NCBI GenBank assembly: GCA_003645215.1
Contig: QNEM01000015.1
Coordinates: forward strand, 1 to 17,374
DNA: 17,374 nucleotides
DNA from: Gammaproteobacteria bacterium
GTDB lineage: Bacteria > Pseudomonadota > Gammaproteobacteria > Eutrophobiales > Eutrophobiaceae
Reading direction: 5' to 3'
Below are positions 7,949 to 15,349 of this stretch, in pieces. The notes beneath the pieces were generated by a model. It was not told the origin of the DNA. It searched no databases and saw only the letters and a list, made by a program, of their open reading frames with translations. The stretch's first letter is position 1; the number at the start of each line of letters is the position of its first letter. The translations under genes were made by a program, and so were the position numbers.

Positions 7949-7998
7949 TAAAGGAGGGTGGACGGAGGGATTATTTTTTATTTTCTCCGTCCCCTTTA
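7949..7998 (-). terminator. Bulged hairpin after the nickel permease gene, possible end of unit 1
   Basis: Perfect 8-bp arms GGACGGAG (7960-7967) and CTCCGTCC (7985-7992) extend by six more pairs (TAAAGG 7949-7954 with CCTTTA 7993-7998) past a five-base bulge. The hairpin begins about 26 bases after the permease stop codon. There is no clean T-run after it on the minus strand, so it may act as an mRNA 3'-end stabiliser or a weak or factor-assisted terminator rather than a classical intrinsic one. Confidence 0.5.
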
Positions 7999-8023
7999 AT
8001 TCAGCAACTCACAACAGACAGGA

Positions 8024-8734
8024 TCAAAAAAAAGGAATGTTTTCAAACATCAGCATCCCACCGATCATAATAGTGGCAAGTCCAATGACCCCCTGAAAAC
8101 CATTGTGCATCCATGTGAGTCCCTGTGCCGAGCGTCTCAGGGGAATAGCGATTATAAAAGAAAGGGAGGCCATACCAAAGATGGAGCCTATTCCAAAAAA
8201 CAGGATATATAAAAAACCCTGTGCGGTAGAGCTGACGGTTTGTAATGTGAGGACAATAAGCGCAGCAGAACCTGCCATGCCATGCATTAGCCCGACAAAT
8301 AAGGCACGCAATGGGAAGGCTTTGCCATGTTCGTGTTGATGATTTTTTGGATTGTGCTGCAGACGTTTTTCAGCAGCATGAGAATGGGCATGAAAGTGCT
8401 GTTCGTTTTCATGCTGATGCTGATGTAGATGAAAGTGGATACGTTTTTTTATCAGTTTGCGTAACACATCAATGCCAAGAACAACAAGCATAATCCCTAC
8501 AGAAAACTCAAGTACTTGGACCAGTTGATCGCTTATGGTACTGCCAATTAACAGCATCACACTGCCAAAAATAAACAGGGTAATAGTATGGCCAAGTCCC
8601 CAGACTGCACCGTGTTTAATGGTGTCCTTTATCGATTGATTATTACTGGTGAGTGATGCCAGTGCGGCGATATGATCAGCTTCCAGAGCATGGCGCATGC
8701 CAATCAGCAAGCCCAGAAATAACAGACTGAACAT
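8024..8734 (-). CDS. NiCoT-superfamily nickel/cobalt permease (UreH/HoxN-like)
   Basis: 236 residues, an inner-membrane protein with about six hydrophobic segments. The metal signature HxxxxDH is in the first helix (RHALEADH, H15 to H21), followed by GHTITLF and FVGLMHGMAGSAAL, all typical of the NiCoT/UreH group. This argues against HupE/UreJ, which uses a different His motif. The cytoplasmic-type loop between the two halves (about 98-140) is very rich in His, as often seen in nickel carriers. The ATG follows the hybE stop by seven bases, with AAGGAG overlapping that stop codon, so it is the last gene of unit 1. Co-transcription with the hydrogenase points to nickel as the substrate rather than cobalt. 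No assigned gene symbol is certain. Confidence 0.87.
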   Translation of the reverse strand: MFSLLFLGLLIGMRHALEADHIAALASLTSNNQSIKDTIKHGAVWGLGHTITLFIFGSVMLLIGSTISDQLVQVLEFSVGIMLVVLGIDVLRKLIKKRIHFHLHQHQHENEQHFHAHSHAAEKRLQHNPKNHQHEHGKAFPLRALFVGLMHGMAGSAALIVLTLQTVSSTAQGFLYILFFGIGSIFGMASLSFIIAIPLRRSAQGLTWMHNGFQGVIGLATIMIGGMLMFENIPFF

Positions 8735-8740
8735 ATTACT

Positions 8741-9406
8741 CTAACTCCTTAAAAATTTACCACGAATTAAATCCCGGCGTGACATGGTCTGAGACATCTT
8801 TTGAGATGCTGTTGCAGACGTCGTTGTAGACACAGGAGAACTGGCCACTGTTTCTTTTATGTCAGATGTTGCTTGCGTTTCTATCGGTTGCTTAATCGGT
8901 TCTATCACTGCAAACTCATCCAGATTCACGTCAATTTCTTCACCACGCATAATGCGCCCCAGTAAATCTTCATCAACCAGCTCTTCTACTGTGGGTTCTC
9001 TTTCCACTATTAAATCATTCAGAAAATCCTGAGCAACTTTGACCGCATGCTCCTGACTATTGAATTCACGCATAGGGGAATACAGCGAATGGGTCTTGCA
9101 TTTGCCGATGCCATCAATTTCATTCACCATGAATTTATAGCGGGTGGATGGAAATTTGATGGGCATTTTCTTACCCAGTTCCAGTTCACTCCAGTCATCT
9201 TCTTCATTGGGCAGCATAATCAAATTCATTAACCAGGGTGTGATAATAATACCAATAATTCGACCGTCATATATCTGAAAACCCAGAGTCTGAACCTGCA
9301 GCTTATTATTGAGAATGGGTATGCCCTGCATATTTTCCTGAAGGATGTGCTCAAATGTCTGCAGTAATGTTTCTGCTGCGTCCTGTGGATCAGACATGGT
9401 TTTCAT
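8741..9406 (-). CDS. hybE: HybE/HupJ-type [NiFe]-hydrogenase assembly chaperone
   Basis: 221 residues; the first 150 or so match the HybE family, including IIGIIITPWLMNLIMLP and the NEIDGIGKCKTHSLYSPM region. HybE is thought to bind the small-subunit precursor and hold it back from Tat export until the large subunit has its cofactor. The protein is longer than E. coli HybE (about 162 residues). A Glu/Asp-rich segment and a Thr/Ser/Ala-rich linker are followed by the ending SRRDLIRGKFLRS. That twin-arginine-like SRRxLxR motif sits at the C-terminus, where it cannot be an ordinary signal peptide. The ATG overlaps the hupF stop (ATGA) and has AGAGG upstream; an ATG three codons later is possible. 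It lies in the same unit as hybO, its expected client. Confidence 0.85.
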   Translation of the reverse strand: MKTMSDPQDAAETLLQTFEHILQENMQGIPILNNKLQVQTLGFQIYDGRIIGIIITPWLMNLIMLPNEEDDWSELELGKKMPIKFPSTRYKFMVNEIDGIGKCKTHSLYSPMREFNSQEHAVKVAQDFLNDLIVEREPTVEELVDEDLLGRIMRGEEIDVNLDEFAVIEPIKQPIETQATSDIKETVASSPVSTTTSATASQKMSQTMSRRDLIRGKFLRS

Positions 9407-9696
9407 AAAGGTTCCTCTGACTGCTCTTTTGTCATACCCATATCAGGGAAATAATGGTCAACATCAATCTCATTGCCTGTCATTAGTTCCAGCATACCAT
9501 CCAGAGCTTTGTCGAGATTAATAGCATCATCTTCGCTGATAATTTCACGTGCAGAGCCTAAAAAATTAACAACCCAGGTACCAACAGGCTGAGGGCCAAT
9601 CAACATCATATTAACCTGCTCCTCACCATTGCGCCCTTTGCAGAGCGACATAAACTCACCTTCTTTGATAACCTGAACTGGAATACCTATGCACAC
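9403..9696 (-). CDS. hupF: HypC/HupF/HybG-family chaperone dedicated to the large subunit
   Basis: 97 residues beginning MCIGIPVQVI. Cys2 is the conserved iron-centre carrier of the HypC family. The start codon is GTG (9694-9696), chosen because it places Cys at position 2. It overlaps the end of hybD by 10 bases. The core GTWVVNFLGSAREII matches the family, and a C-terminal tail of about 20 residues makes it longer than the HypC of unit 2. Lying between the large-subunit protease and HybE, it is probably the chaperone that stays on the HybC precursor (like HupF or HybG), while the 74-residue HypC works with HypD. The division of labour is inferred from position. Confidence 0.9.
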   Translation of the reverse strand: MCIGIPVQVIKEGEFMSLCKGRNGEEQVNMMLIGPQPVGTWVVNFLGSAREIISEDDAINLDKALDGMLELMTGNEIDVDHYFPDMGMTKEQSEEPL

Positions 9697-10229
9697 AGAT
9701 AGTTTGCCTCGTATTCCGCTTCTTTATGCCAGTGGCCTATACGAGAGTTTTCACGTTTTTTCAGTACCACACCCAGATCAGCAAGTTCTTTAACCAGCAT
9801 TTTGACCATACCGTCCAGACCTTTTTTGGCTTCTTCAGTTAAGCCCAGTTGAGTTTCAAGTGAATGTGGAACCATGCCGATCACAGCAACATGCTCAGGT
9901 GTTTCACCCTTTAAAGTCAGCAGTGCCAGAAGATCGGATAATCCTAGCTGATGATTGGAAAGTTTGGTTTGAAAAAATTGCGGAATCTCTTCATTGGCAA
10001 TGCGAACCAGAGAGCCGTATGGTGCTCCAGTATTAACCGCATCCGCAACTATCAACTGGTCACAGGCTCGGATGGGATTAAATAGTTCCATGCCTGTCGT
10101 ACCACCATCAACCACGGTAACGCCTTCAGGAATATGGTATTGGTTTTCAAGTTCCTCAACAGCACGCACACCAACCCCTTCATCCTGCATCAGGACATTG
10201 CCCATACCGATTACGAGAATATTTTTCAT
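9687..10229 (-). CDS. hybD: HybD, hydrogenase large-subunit maturation endopeptidase
   Basis: 180 residues of the HybD/HupD family. The enzyme recognises nickel in the finished active site and removes the C-terminal extension of HybC. The three metal-contact residues known for E. coli HybD have clear counterparts: E17 in MQDEGVGVRAVE, D63 in IVADAVNTG and H93 in LSNHQLGLSDLL. The N-terminal ILVIGMGNVL is the typical first strand and loop. The ATG follows the hybC stop by one base, with GAAGG nine bases upstream. The tail after about residue 160 (RENSRIGHWHKEAEYEANYLCA) goes beyond the core of E. coli HybD and may be lineage-specific. Confidence 0.95.
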   Translation of the reverse strand: MKNILVIGMGNVLMQDEGVGVRAVEELENQYHIPEGVTVVDGGTTGMELFNPIRACDQLIVADAVNTGAPYGSLVRIANEEIPQFFQTKLSNHQLGLSDLLALLTLKGETPEHVAVIGMVPHSLETQLGLTEEAKKGLDGMVKMLVKELADLGVVLKKRENSRIGHWHKEAEYEANYLCA

Positions 10230-10230
10230 A

Positions 10231-11937
10231 TTATAATGCCTTCACTTTAACTATTTCCTTTTGCTCGGTATCAACCAGATGGATAGAACAAGCAATACAA
10301 GGATCAAAGGAATGTACAGTACGCAGTACTTCCAGTGGTTTTTCAGGATCAGCAACGGGGTTGCCCAATAATGAAGCCTCATAGGGACCAATTTGATCAT
10401 TGGCATCTCGTGCTCCGGCATTCCATGTGCTGGGAACAACGGCCTGATAGTTTTTAATCTTGGCATCTTCAATAACAATCCAGTGGCTCAGTGTACCACG
10501 GGGTGCCTGATGAATACCCACACCTGAAATTTCGCCTTTTGGAAATACAGGGGCATTAAAAGTATCTTCATCACCGGTAGCAACATTGTCCATCAATGCC
10601 TGCCATTGACTGCGTAAGTTATCCACCATAACGCCTGCACGTATCGCACGAGCCGCATGGCGACCGATAGTAGATTGTAGTGCTGACAATGGAATATCCG
10701 GGTTCTTTGACACTGCTTTAATAACATCAACAGACTGGTTAGTGTACTTAGTATAGCCTTTGTGACCTGATGCCAGACCTACATGAACATCAGCTAGTGG
10801 GCCGACTTCTGCACGTTCATTGTAAAAAGTTGGTGCTTTAATCCATGAGTATTGTCCATCATCCTGAAAATCAGTATATTGAGGATTGGTTGTTCCCTTA
10901 TAAGGATGCAAAGCCTCATCACCTTCATACCACGCATGTTTAGAACTTTCAGCAACACCATTTCTAAAATATTCATCATTCCAGTTGTTGATACTTTTAA
11001 AGGTCGATAAGTCACCATTTTTAATATAACCACCGGGCAATTCAAAGTTTGACAACTTGGTATCTGTTGGGCAGTCAGGTACCGATAAATAATTAGTCAC
11101 ACCCTTACCATAACCTGTCCAGTCCAGATAGAATGCACCAATGGCTGGTACATCAGTCATATAAGCCGTTTTAACAAAATGATCCAGCTTATCGATAAAA
11201 CCTTCAATCAGCATTAAACGCTCAATATTCAGTACTGAAGGGGCATCGTGACTGATCGAGTTACTGATTCCACCCACTGCAACATTCTGAATATGAGGCG
11301 TTTTACCACCCAGAATAGCCACAATTTTATTAGCATATTGCTGTACATCCAGTGCCTGCAAATAGTGAGCAACAGCCATCAGATTCACTTCTGGTGGTAG
11401 TTTCATGGCAGGGTGTCCCCAGTAGCCGCTGGCGAAAGGGCCAAGCTGTCCACTACTGACAAAGGTCTTAAGACGCTCCTGTACAGCTTTCATTTCATGA
11501 GGACCATTGAGTGACCAGCCTGACAGAGACTCTGCCAGTTTTGAGGTTGCTACCGGATCGGCATCCAATGCAGAAACTACATCAACCCAGTCCACCGCGG
11601 AAAGATGGTAAAAATGAACGATATGATCCTGCAGATCATGTGCCGCCTGAATAATATTACGCACCAGATGGGCATTCAATGGAATCTCTAATTTCAAAGC
11701 ATCTTCAACTGCCCGTACCGAGGTAATGGCATGAATGGTAGTACAAACACCACAGAAACGCTGCGTATAGGTCCAGGCTTCTTTCGGATCTCTGCCGATC
11801 AGAATATTTTCAATACCACGCCACATCTGGCCGGATGACCAGGATTTACTGACCATACCTTCGTCATTTATTTCTACATCAATGCGAAGGTGTCCTTCAA
11901 TTCGGGTGATTGGATCAACTGTAATTCTTGTACTCAA
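10231..11937 (-). CDS. hybC: [NiFe]-hydrogenase large (catalytic) subunit, Hyb/group 1c-like
   Basis: 568 residues. It carries the Ni-Fe(CN)2CO site that splits or forms H2. The N-terminus has DPITRIEGHLRID. The two ligand pairs are present: RFCGVCTTIH (C62, C65) and DPCIACSIH (C547, C550). HybD is expected to cut after H553, removing 15 residues (LVDTEQKEIVKVKAL), much as in E. coli HybC. No Tat signal is present, so it is exported by riding with HybO. The start codon is TTG (11935-11937): AAGGAG (11945-11950) lies seven bases upstream, and STRITVDPITRIEGH matches the family N-terminus, so no other start fits. It follows hybB by 24 bases. Close similarity to HybC suggests H2 uptake linked to quinone, although that enzyme can work both ways. 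Confidence 0.97.
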   Translation of the reverse strand: MSTRITVDPITRIEGHLRIDVEINDEGMVSKSWSSGQMWRGIENILIGRDPKEAWTYTQRFCGVCTTIHAITSVRAVEDALKLEIPLNAHLVRNIIQAAHDLQDHIVHFYHLSAVDWVDVVSALDADPVATSKLAESLSGWSLNGPHEMKAVQERLKTFVSSGQLGPFASGYWGHPAMKLPPEVNLMAVAHYLQALDVQQYANKIVAILGGKTPHIQNVAVGGISNSISHDAPSVLNIERLMLIEGFIDKLDHFVKTAYMTDVPAIGAFYLDWTGYGKGVTNYLSVPDCPTDTKLSNFELPGGYIKNGDLSTFKSINNWNDEYFRNGVAESSKHAWYEGDEALHPYKGTTNPQYTDFQDDGQYSWIKAPTFYNERAEVGPLADVHVGLASGHKGYTKYTNQSVDVIKAVSKNPDIPLSALQSTIGRHAARAIRAGVMVDNLRSQWQALMDNVATGDEDTFNAPVFPKGEISGVGIHQAPRGTLSHWIVIEDAKIKNYQAVVPSTWNAGARDANDQIGPYEASLLGNPVADPEKPLEVLRTVHSFDPCIACSIHLVDTEQKEIVKVKAL

Positions 11938-11961
11938 GGTAACTCTCCTTAATAATCGATA

Positions 11962-13104
11962 TTAAGCATGCTCTTCACGATGCATGACGGGTAATAATTT
12001 AACAATAACAATGTAAGCCATCAGTTCAAATGCAATCACACCTAAGGTAATCATTATTTCAGGTGCTGAAGGGAAATAGTTGTAACCGGGGCCGGGGTTA
12101 AACGTCAACAGGAAAGCATCAAAGCGATACAGGCTGCCGGCAAGCAGCATGCAGACTCCGGCAATCAGTAATTTACTGCCCTGTGCCCGTCTTTCAGGTG
12201 ATAGCAGAATAATTAAAGGGATAACAAACAGGATGGTTTCCAGTATAAACATAAGAGAGGCAAAGTCTCCCGCAAAGATCAGTCCCAATTTACCCTGAAA
12301 AGTCAGCACACCAAAACGTACCACTAAGAATGCAATCAGCAGGCCGACAATAATCTTGCCCAGTCCAGATAAAATATGAGTTTCTGAATTGCGCTTAAAA
12401 CCAACCGTTACGGTTGATGCCTCAAACAGAACAATAGAGAAGCCCATCAGGATTGCTGTCATCAGTGCCAATAGCGGCTGCATGTGCATAACCTGCCATA
12501 GTGGATTCACCTTATGTCCCATGGCGATAAGCAAAGAACCCAGTGAAGACTGGTGCATGGTGGGGAGTAAAATTCCCAGTGCAATGAACAGGAACAAGAC
12601 TTTATTGAGTGACTTTAAAAGCTTTTTCTTGCCCAGTTTTTCTAATAATACGGGGGAAAATTCTATAGCCAGAACGAGAATGTAGATAGCAACACACAGA
12701 CCCACTTCCAGCATGACAGAATTAACGTTCCAGTTCCAGGGCAGGAATATTTCATAAAACTGCCAGAAACGTCCCATATCAAAGAAAGCACCAAAACCAC
12801 CCAGTGCATAGCCTAGTAAACTGGCTAATACCGCAGGTCGAACCAGAGGATGATATTGGCCTTTGTTGAACACATACACGGCGATTGCCAAAGCATAGCC
12901 GCCACAGGCAAATGCGGTGCCAATCACGACGTCATAAACCACCCAGATCCCCCAGGCGAAACCACCATTAAGATTACTGACACCACCCATGCCGCCAATG
13001 ACAAAGCGATCAAACATAAAATACAGACTAATCGCAAAAATAACGCTCAGTGCCATAAAGGGTTTGGTGAAGATGCGCCCTCCCAGGGCTTGATATTCAC
13101 TCAT
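11962..13104 (-). CDS. hybB: HybB, NrfD/PsrC-family integral membrane subunit (quinone reductase partner)
   Basis: 380 residues, mostly hydrophobic, with about nine or ten membrane-spanning segments and no haem-binding signature. HybB belongs to the NrfD/PsrC family, whose members pass electrons from a periplasmic ferredoxin subunit to or from the quinone pool. Conserved-looking stretches include FAWGIWVVYDVVIGTAFACGG in the second helix, DMGRFWQFYEIFLPWNWNVNS and the MHQSSLGSLL loop. The start ATG overlaps the hybA stop (ATGA), indicating coupled translation. The last residues, MHREEHA, form a short cytoplasmic-type tail. Confidence 0.95.
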   Translation of the reverse strand: MSEYQALGGRIFTKPFMALSVIFAISLYFMFDRFVIGGMGGVSNLNGGFAWGIWVVYDVVIGTAFACGGYALAIAVYVFNKGQYHPLVRPAVLASLLGYALGGFGAFFDMGRFWQFYEIFLPWNWNVNSVMLEVGLCVAIYILVLAIEFSPVLLEKLGKKKLLKSLNKVLFLFIALGILLPTMHQSSLGSLLIAMGHKVNPLWQVMHMQPLLALMTAILMGFSIVLFEASTVTVGFKRNSETHILSGLGKIIVGLLIAFLVVRFGVLTFQGKLGLIFAGDFASLMFILETILFVIPLIILLSPERRAQGSKLLIAGVCMLLAGSLYRFDAFLLTFNPGPGYNYFPSAPEIMITLGVIAFELMAYIVIVKLLPVMHREEHA

Positions 13105-14087
13105 GATTCACCTCCATCGTCATCATCATGATCAGACGTATTTTTCTTGACGGTATAAGTCAGTCCCGCCAGTGCCATTGCTGGTAAGGCCAGATAACTG
13201 TACAACGTGTGCTGAACACCTTCCACAACAGAGGGGGCAGATCGTTCACCTAATGGCGGCATACCTAGTTTGTCAAAAGAAACTGCTGAGACATGCATAA
13301 CGTTAGTACCACCTGCTTCTTTCTCACCCCAGATATGTTGTTTGTAGTCAGAGACTTCTTTTTCGTAATAATTATCTGGCTTACTGATGTCTCCGCGAGG
13401 ATAATTGTAAGTGTCTCCTTTTTTCAGTGCCATGCGCTGTTTGGCTTCCTGCAAAAGCAGTTTGCGAGGCCCGAATAAGGTTGCCCCTGTAGGACAAACC
13501 TCAGCACACCCCGTCATCTGGCCATTATCAATTCGTTCAACACCCTTTTGATTACACATCTGGCATTTTTGAATCTGACCAAAGACTTCGTTGTACTGGA
13601 ATTGAGGCACGTTATAAGGACAGCCCACCATACAGTTACGACAGCCAATACAGGTATCAGGATGATGCGTGACAATCCCGGTTAAAGGATTGCGCTGCAT
13701 GGATGTGGTTGGGCACACGGAAACACAGCCTGGATCAACACAATGCATACAGCTGCGCTTCTCAAAACAGAAACCATTAATTTCTACATCTTTAGTGGCA
13801 CTGTTACCATTTTGATAAACCTTGATCACATTCAGAGTATCACCCGATAAATCTCGAGCTGAATCCCATGCAGTATGCTCACCTTCAATCACTGGCGGCA
13901 TTTCATTCACCTGCTTACACTTGGTTACACAAGCCTTACACCCCACGCACAAAGTCGAATCGAACAGCATGCCCACTGCTTCTGGCGCGGGTTCAAGGTT
14001 AGCTCGTGCATGAACAGTACCACCAAGGGCAGCTGCTGCACTCACAGTTCCACCAAGTGAGGTTTTTAGAAAATTTCTACGTTTCAT
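13101..14087 (-). CDS. hybA: HybA, Tat-exported four-cluster ferredoxin subunit
   Basis: 328 residues. The N-terminal KRRNFLK is a twin-arginine signal ending near AHARA (about residue 29). Sixteen cysteines are spaced as four [4Fe-4S] clusters (47/50/53/57, 113/116/121/125, 146/149/152/156, 175/178/194/198), the DmsB/HybA pattern. A hydrophobic helix near residues 295-315 probably anchors it in the membrane, with an Asp-rich tail after it. It takes electrons from HybO and passes them to HybB. AGGAGG sits seven bases before the ATG and overlaps the hybO stop codon. Order hybO-A-B-C is the same as in E. coli. Confidence 0.96.
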   Translation of the reverse strand: MKRRNFLKTSLGGTVSAAAALGGTVHARANLEPAPEAVGMLFDSTLCVGCKACVTKCKQVNEMPPVIEGEHTAWDSARDLSGDTLNVIKVYQNGNSATKDVEINGFCFEKRSCMHCVDPGCVSVCPTTSMQRNPLTGIVTHHPDTCIGCRNCMVGCPYNVPQFQYNEVFGQIQKCQMCNQKGVERIDNGQMTGCAEVCPTGATLFGPRKLLLQEAKQRMALKKGDTYNYPRGDISKPDNYYEKEVSDYKQHIWGEKEAGGTNVMHVSAVSFDKLGMPPLGERSAPSVVEGVQHTLYSYLALPAMALAGLTYTVKKNTSDHDDDDGGES

Positions 14088-14098
14088 TTAACGCCTCC

Positions 14099-15232
14099 TC
14101 AGCTTTTATCCGTATTGCTGTCATTTTGTGTCTCATCCAGCTTTTTAGCTGACATTGCCGTTGCACCAATAGCCGCACCAACAGCCGCACCCGCCAGAGC
14201 AGCGGCACCTGCGGTCAGGCCGCCGGTATCTTGTCTGTCTTCAATGGTGGGGAACATATTGGGTGGTGTGTGGGTTATCACTTCAGCCAGACTGAACAGG
14301 GGCTTATTAAAACCAACGCCTTTTTCAGAACAACCAAAACAAGGATGACCCACACCAACAGGCCAGACCTGACCACCGATATTGTTGTATTCTAGACTGG
14401 AACAGTTATTGTATGTTTCCGGTCCTTTACAACCCATTTTATAAAGACACCAGCCTTTCTTATGGCCTTCATCACCAAATTCGGTGGCAAAACGACCCGC
14501 ATCAAAATGTGGACGGCGATAACAGTTCTCATGGATCAGACGACCATATGCCCACTTGGGACGGCCTTTATCATCAATAGGAGGCAATTTGCCAAAGGTC
14601 ACAAAATAAAGCACAGAGCCAATAAAATTAGCCGGATTTGGAGGGCAACCTGGAATGGTCAGTACGGTTTTGTCTTTTAAAAACTGTGGTGCCCCAGTTG
14701 CACCTGTGGGATTAGGCGAAGCAGACTGAACTCCGCCCCAACTAGCGCAGGAACCGTAGGCAACAATTGCTGCAGCATGCTCAGCAGCCTCACGTGTTAA
14801 ATCAGTCATGGTTTCACCAGCAATTTTACAATAAATGCCATTGTCTTTTTCAGGAATGGCACCTTCAATCACCAGCAGGTATTGACCTTTATTTTCATGC
14901 ATGGATTTTTTCTTCATGTCCTCAACCTGATGGCCTGCACCGGAATCGAGGGTCTGATGATAATCCAAAGAAATGAGATCAAGGATGAGATGTTCCAGTG
15001 TCGGCTGTTCCGATCTCAACAATGCTTCGGTGGGACCCGTACATTCCTGCCCATGTAGCCAAATAACCGGAGGACGTTTCTTGGGATCGGCAACAGCCTC
15101 TGCCATTGCCACAGCAGCACTCGTTGGTAAACCTAATGAAGCCGCAACACCTGTACAAAATTTCAAAAAGGTTCTGCGATTCACTCCCAGTCGTTTTTCC
15201 AATTCAGAAAAGTCAAATTCGTTTTCTGCCAT
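14099..15232 (-). CDS. hybO: [NiFe]-hydrogenase small subunit, HybO-like, with one proximal-cluster Cys replaced by Pro
   Basis: 377 residues from the third of three consecutive ATGs, chosen because GGAGG lies six bases before it. A 391-residue reading from 15274 runs through the ribosome site and was rejected. It has a Tat signal (NRRTFLKF, RR at 19-20) and a C-terminal hydrophobic helix (LTAGAAALAGAAVGAAIGA) as in HybO. Ligands seen for the distal cluster are H234, C237, C262 and C268, and for the medial cluster C277, C298 and C301. The proximal set has C64, C162 (GSCASWGG) and C196 (IPGCPPNP). The expected fourth ligand, the second Cys of the family's ECTGCTE, is Pro67 (ECTGPTE, codon CCC). 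The two extra cysteines of oxygen-tolerant membrane hydrogenases are absent (Gly at both places). It is the first gene of unit 1, behind a sigma-54 promoter. Confidence 0.96.
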   Translation of the reverse strand: MAENEFDFSELEKRLGVNRRTFLKFCTGVAASLGLPTSAAVAMAEAVADPKKRPPVIWLHGQECTGPTEALLRSEQPTLEHLILDLISLDYHQTLDSGAGHQVEDMKKKSMHENKGQYLLVIEGAIPEKDNGIYCKIAGETMTDLTREAAEHAAAIVAYGSCASWGGVQSASPNPTGATGAPQFLKDKTVLTIPGCPPNPANFIGSVLYFVTFGKLPPIDDKGRPKWAYGRLIHENCYRRPHFDAGRFATEFGDEGHKKGWCLYKMGCKGPETYNNCSSLEYNNIGGQVWPVGVGHPCFGCSEKGVGFNKPLFSLAEVITHTPPNMFPTIEDRQDTGGLTAGAAALAGAAVGAAIGATAMSAKKLDETQNDSNTDKS

Positions 15233-15238
15233 CATCAT

Positions 15239-15243
15239 CCTCC
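15239..15243 (-). promoter_or_regulatory. Ribosome binding site that decides the hybO start
   Basis: GGAGG on the minus strand directly abuts an ATG triplet run (15238, 15235, 15232). Only the third ATG has a normal spacing of six bases, and its product begins MAENEFDFSELEK. Confidence 0.75.
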
Positions 15244-15279
15244 AGGTCTTATCTAAAGAGCACACACTATGCATGCTGA

Positions 15280-15309
15280 GGTTATGCTTCTTTTATAGAG
15301 GCCATAACC
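15280..15309 (-). promoter_or_regulatory. Small hairpin in the hybO untranslated leader
   Basis: GGTTATG (15280-15286) and its exact complement CATAACC (15303-15309) form a 7-bp stem with a 16-base loop. It lies between the predicted transcript start (near 15339) and the ribosome site. It may protect or tune the mRNA; no known riboswitch is recognised. Confidence 0.4.
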
Positions 15310-15349
15310 ATAATCAAAAATATTTTTTTAATAGCAATAGCATGGTAAT

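Larger units (their letters stand above)
7662..8023. other. Intergenic region between the nickel permease gene and the hupK-like gene
   Basis: About 360 bases without a credible gene, very AT-rich. From left to right it holds a tandem 14-bp repeat (7681-7720), a sigma-54 promoter on the minus strand (7726-7741), a palindrome with 11-bp arms (7822-7855) and a bulged GC-rich hairpin (7949-7998). Each is listed separately. The stretch 7856-7948 shows nothing I can name beyond A/T runs that could bend DNA. Confidence 0.8.

Noticed and set aside
8024..8734. HupE/UreJ identity for the permease
   Set aside because: The HxxxxDH signature in the first helix is that of the NiCoT/UreH group, not the HupE His motif.
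15028..15045. Six-cysteine oxygen-tolerant proximal cluster
   Set aside because: The positions of the two extra cysteines are Gly; the motif is CTGP, not CTCC.
15233..15274. Longer hybO start (391-residue reading)
   Set aside because: The extra codons run through the GGAGG ribosome site, and the added residues have no family match; the third ATG of the triplet has proper spacing.
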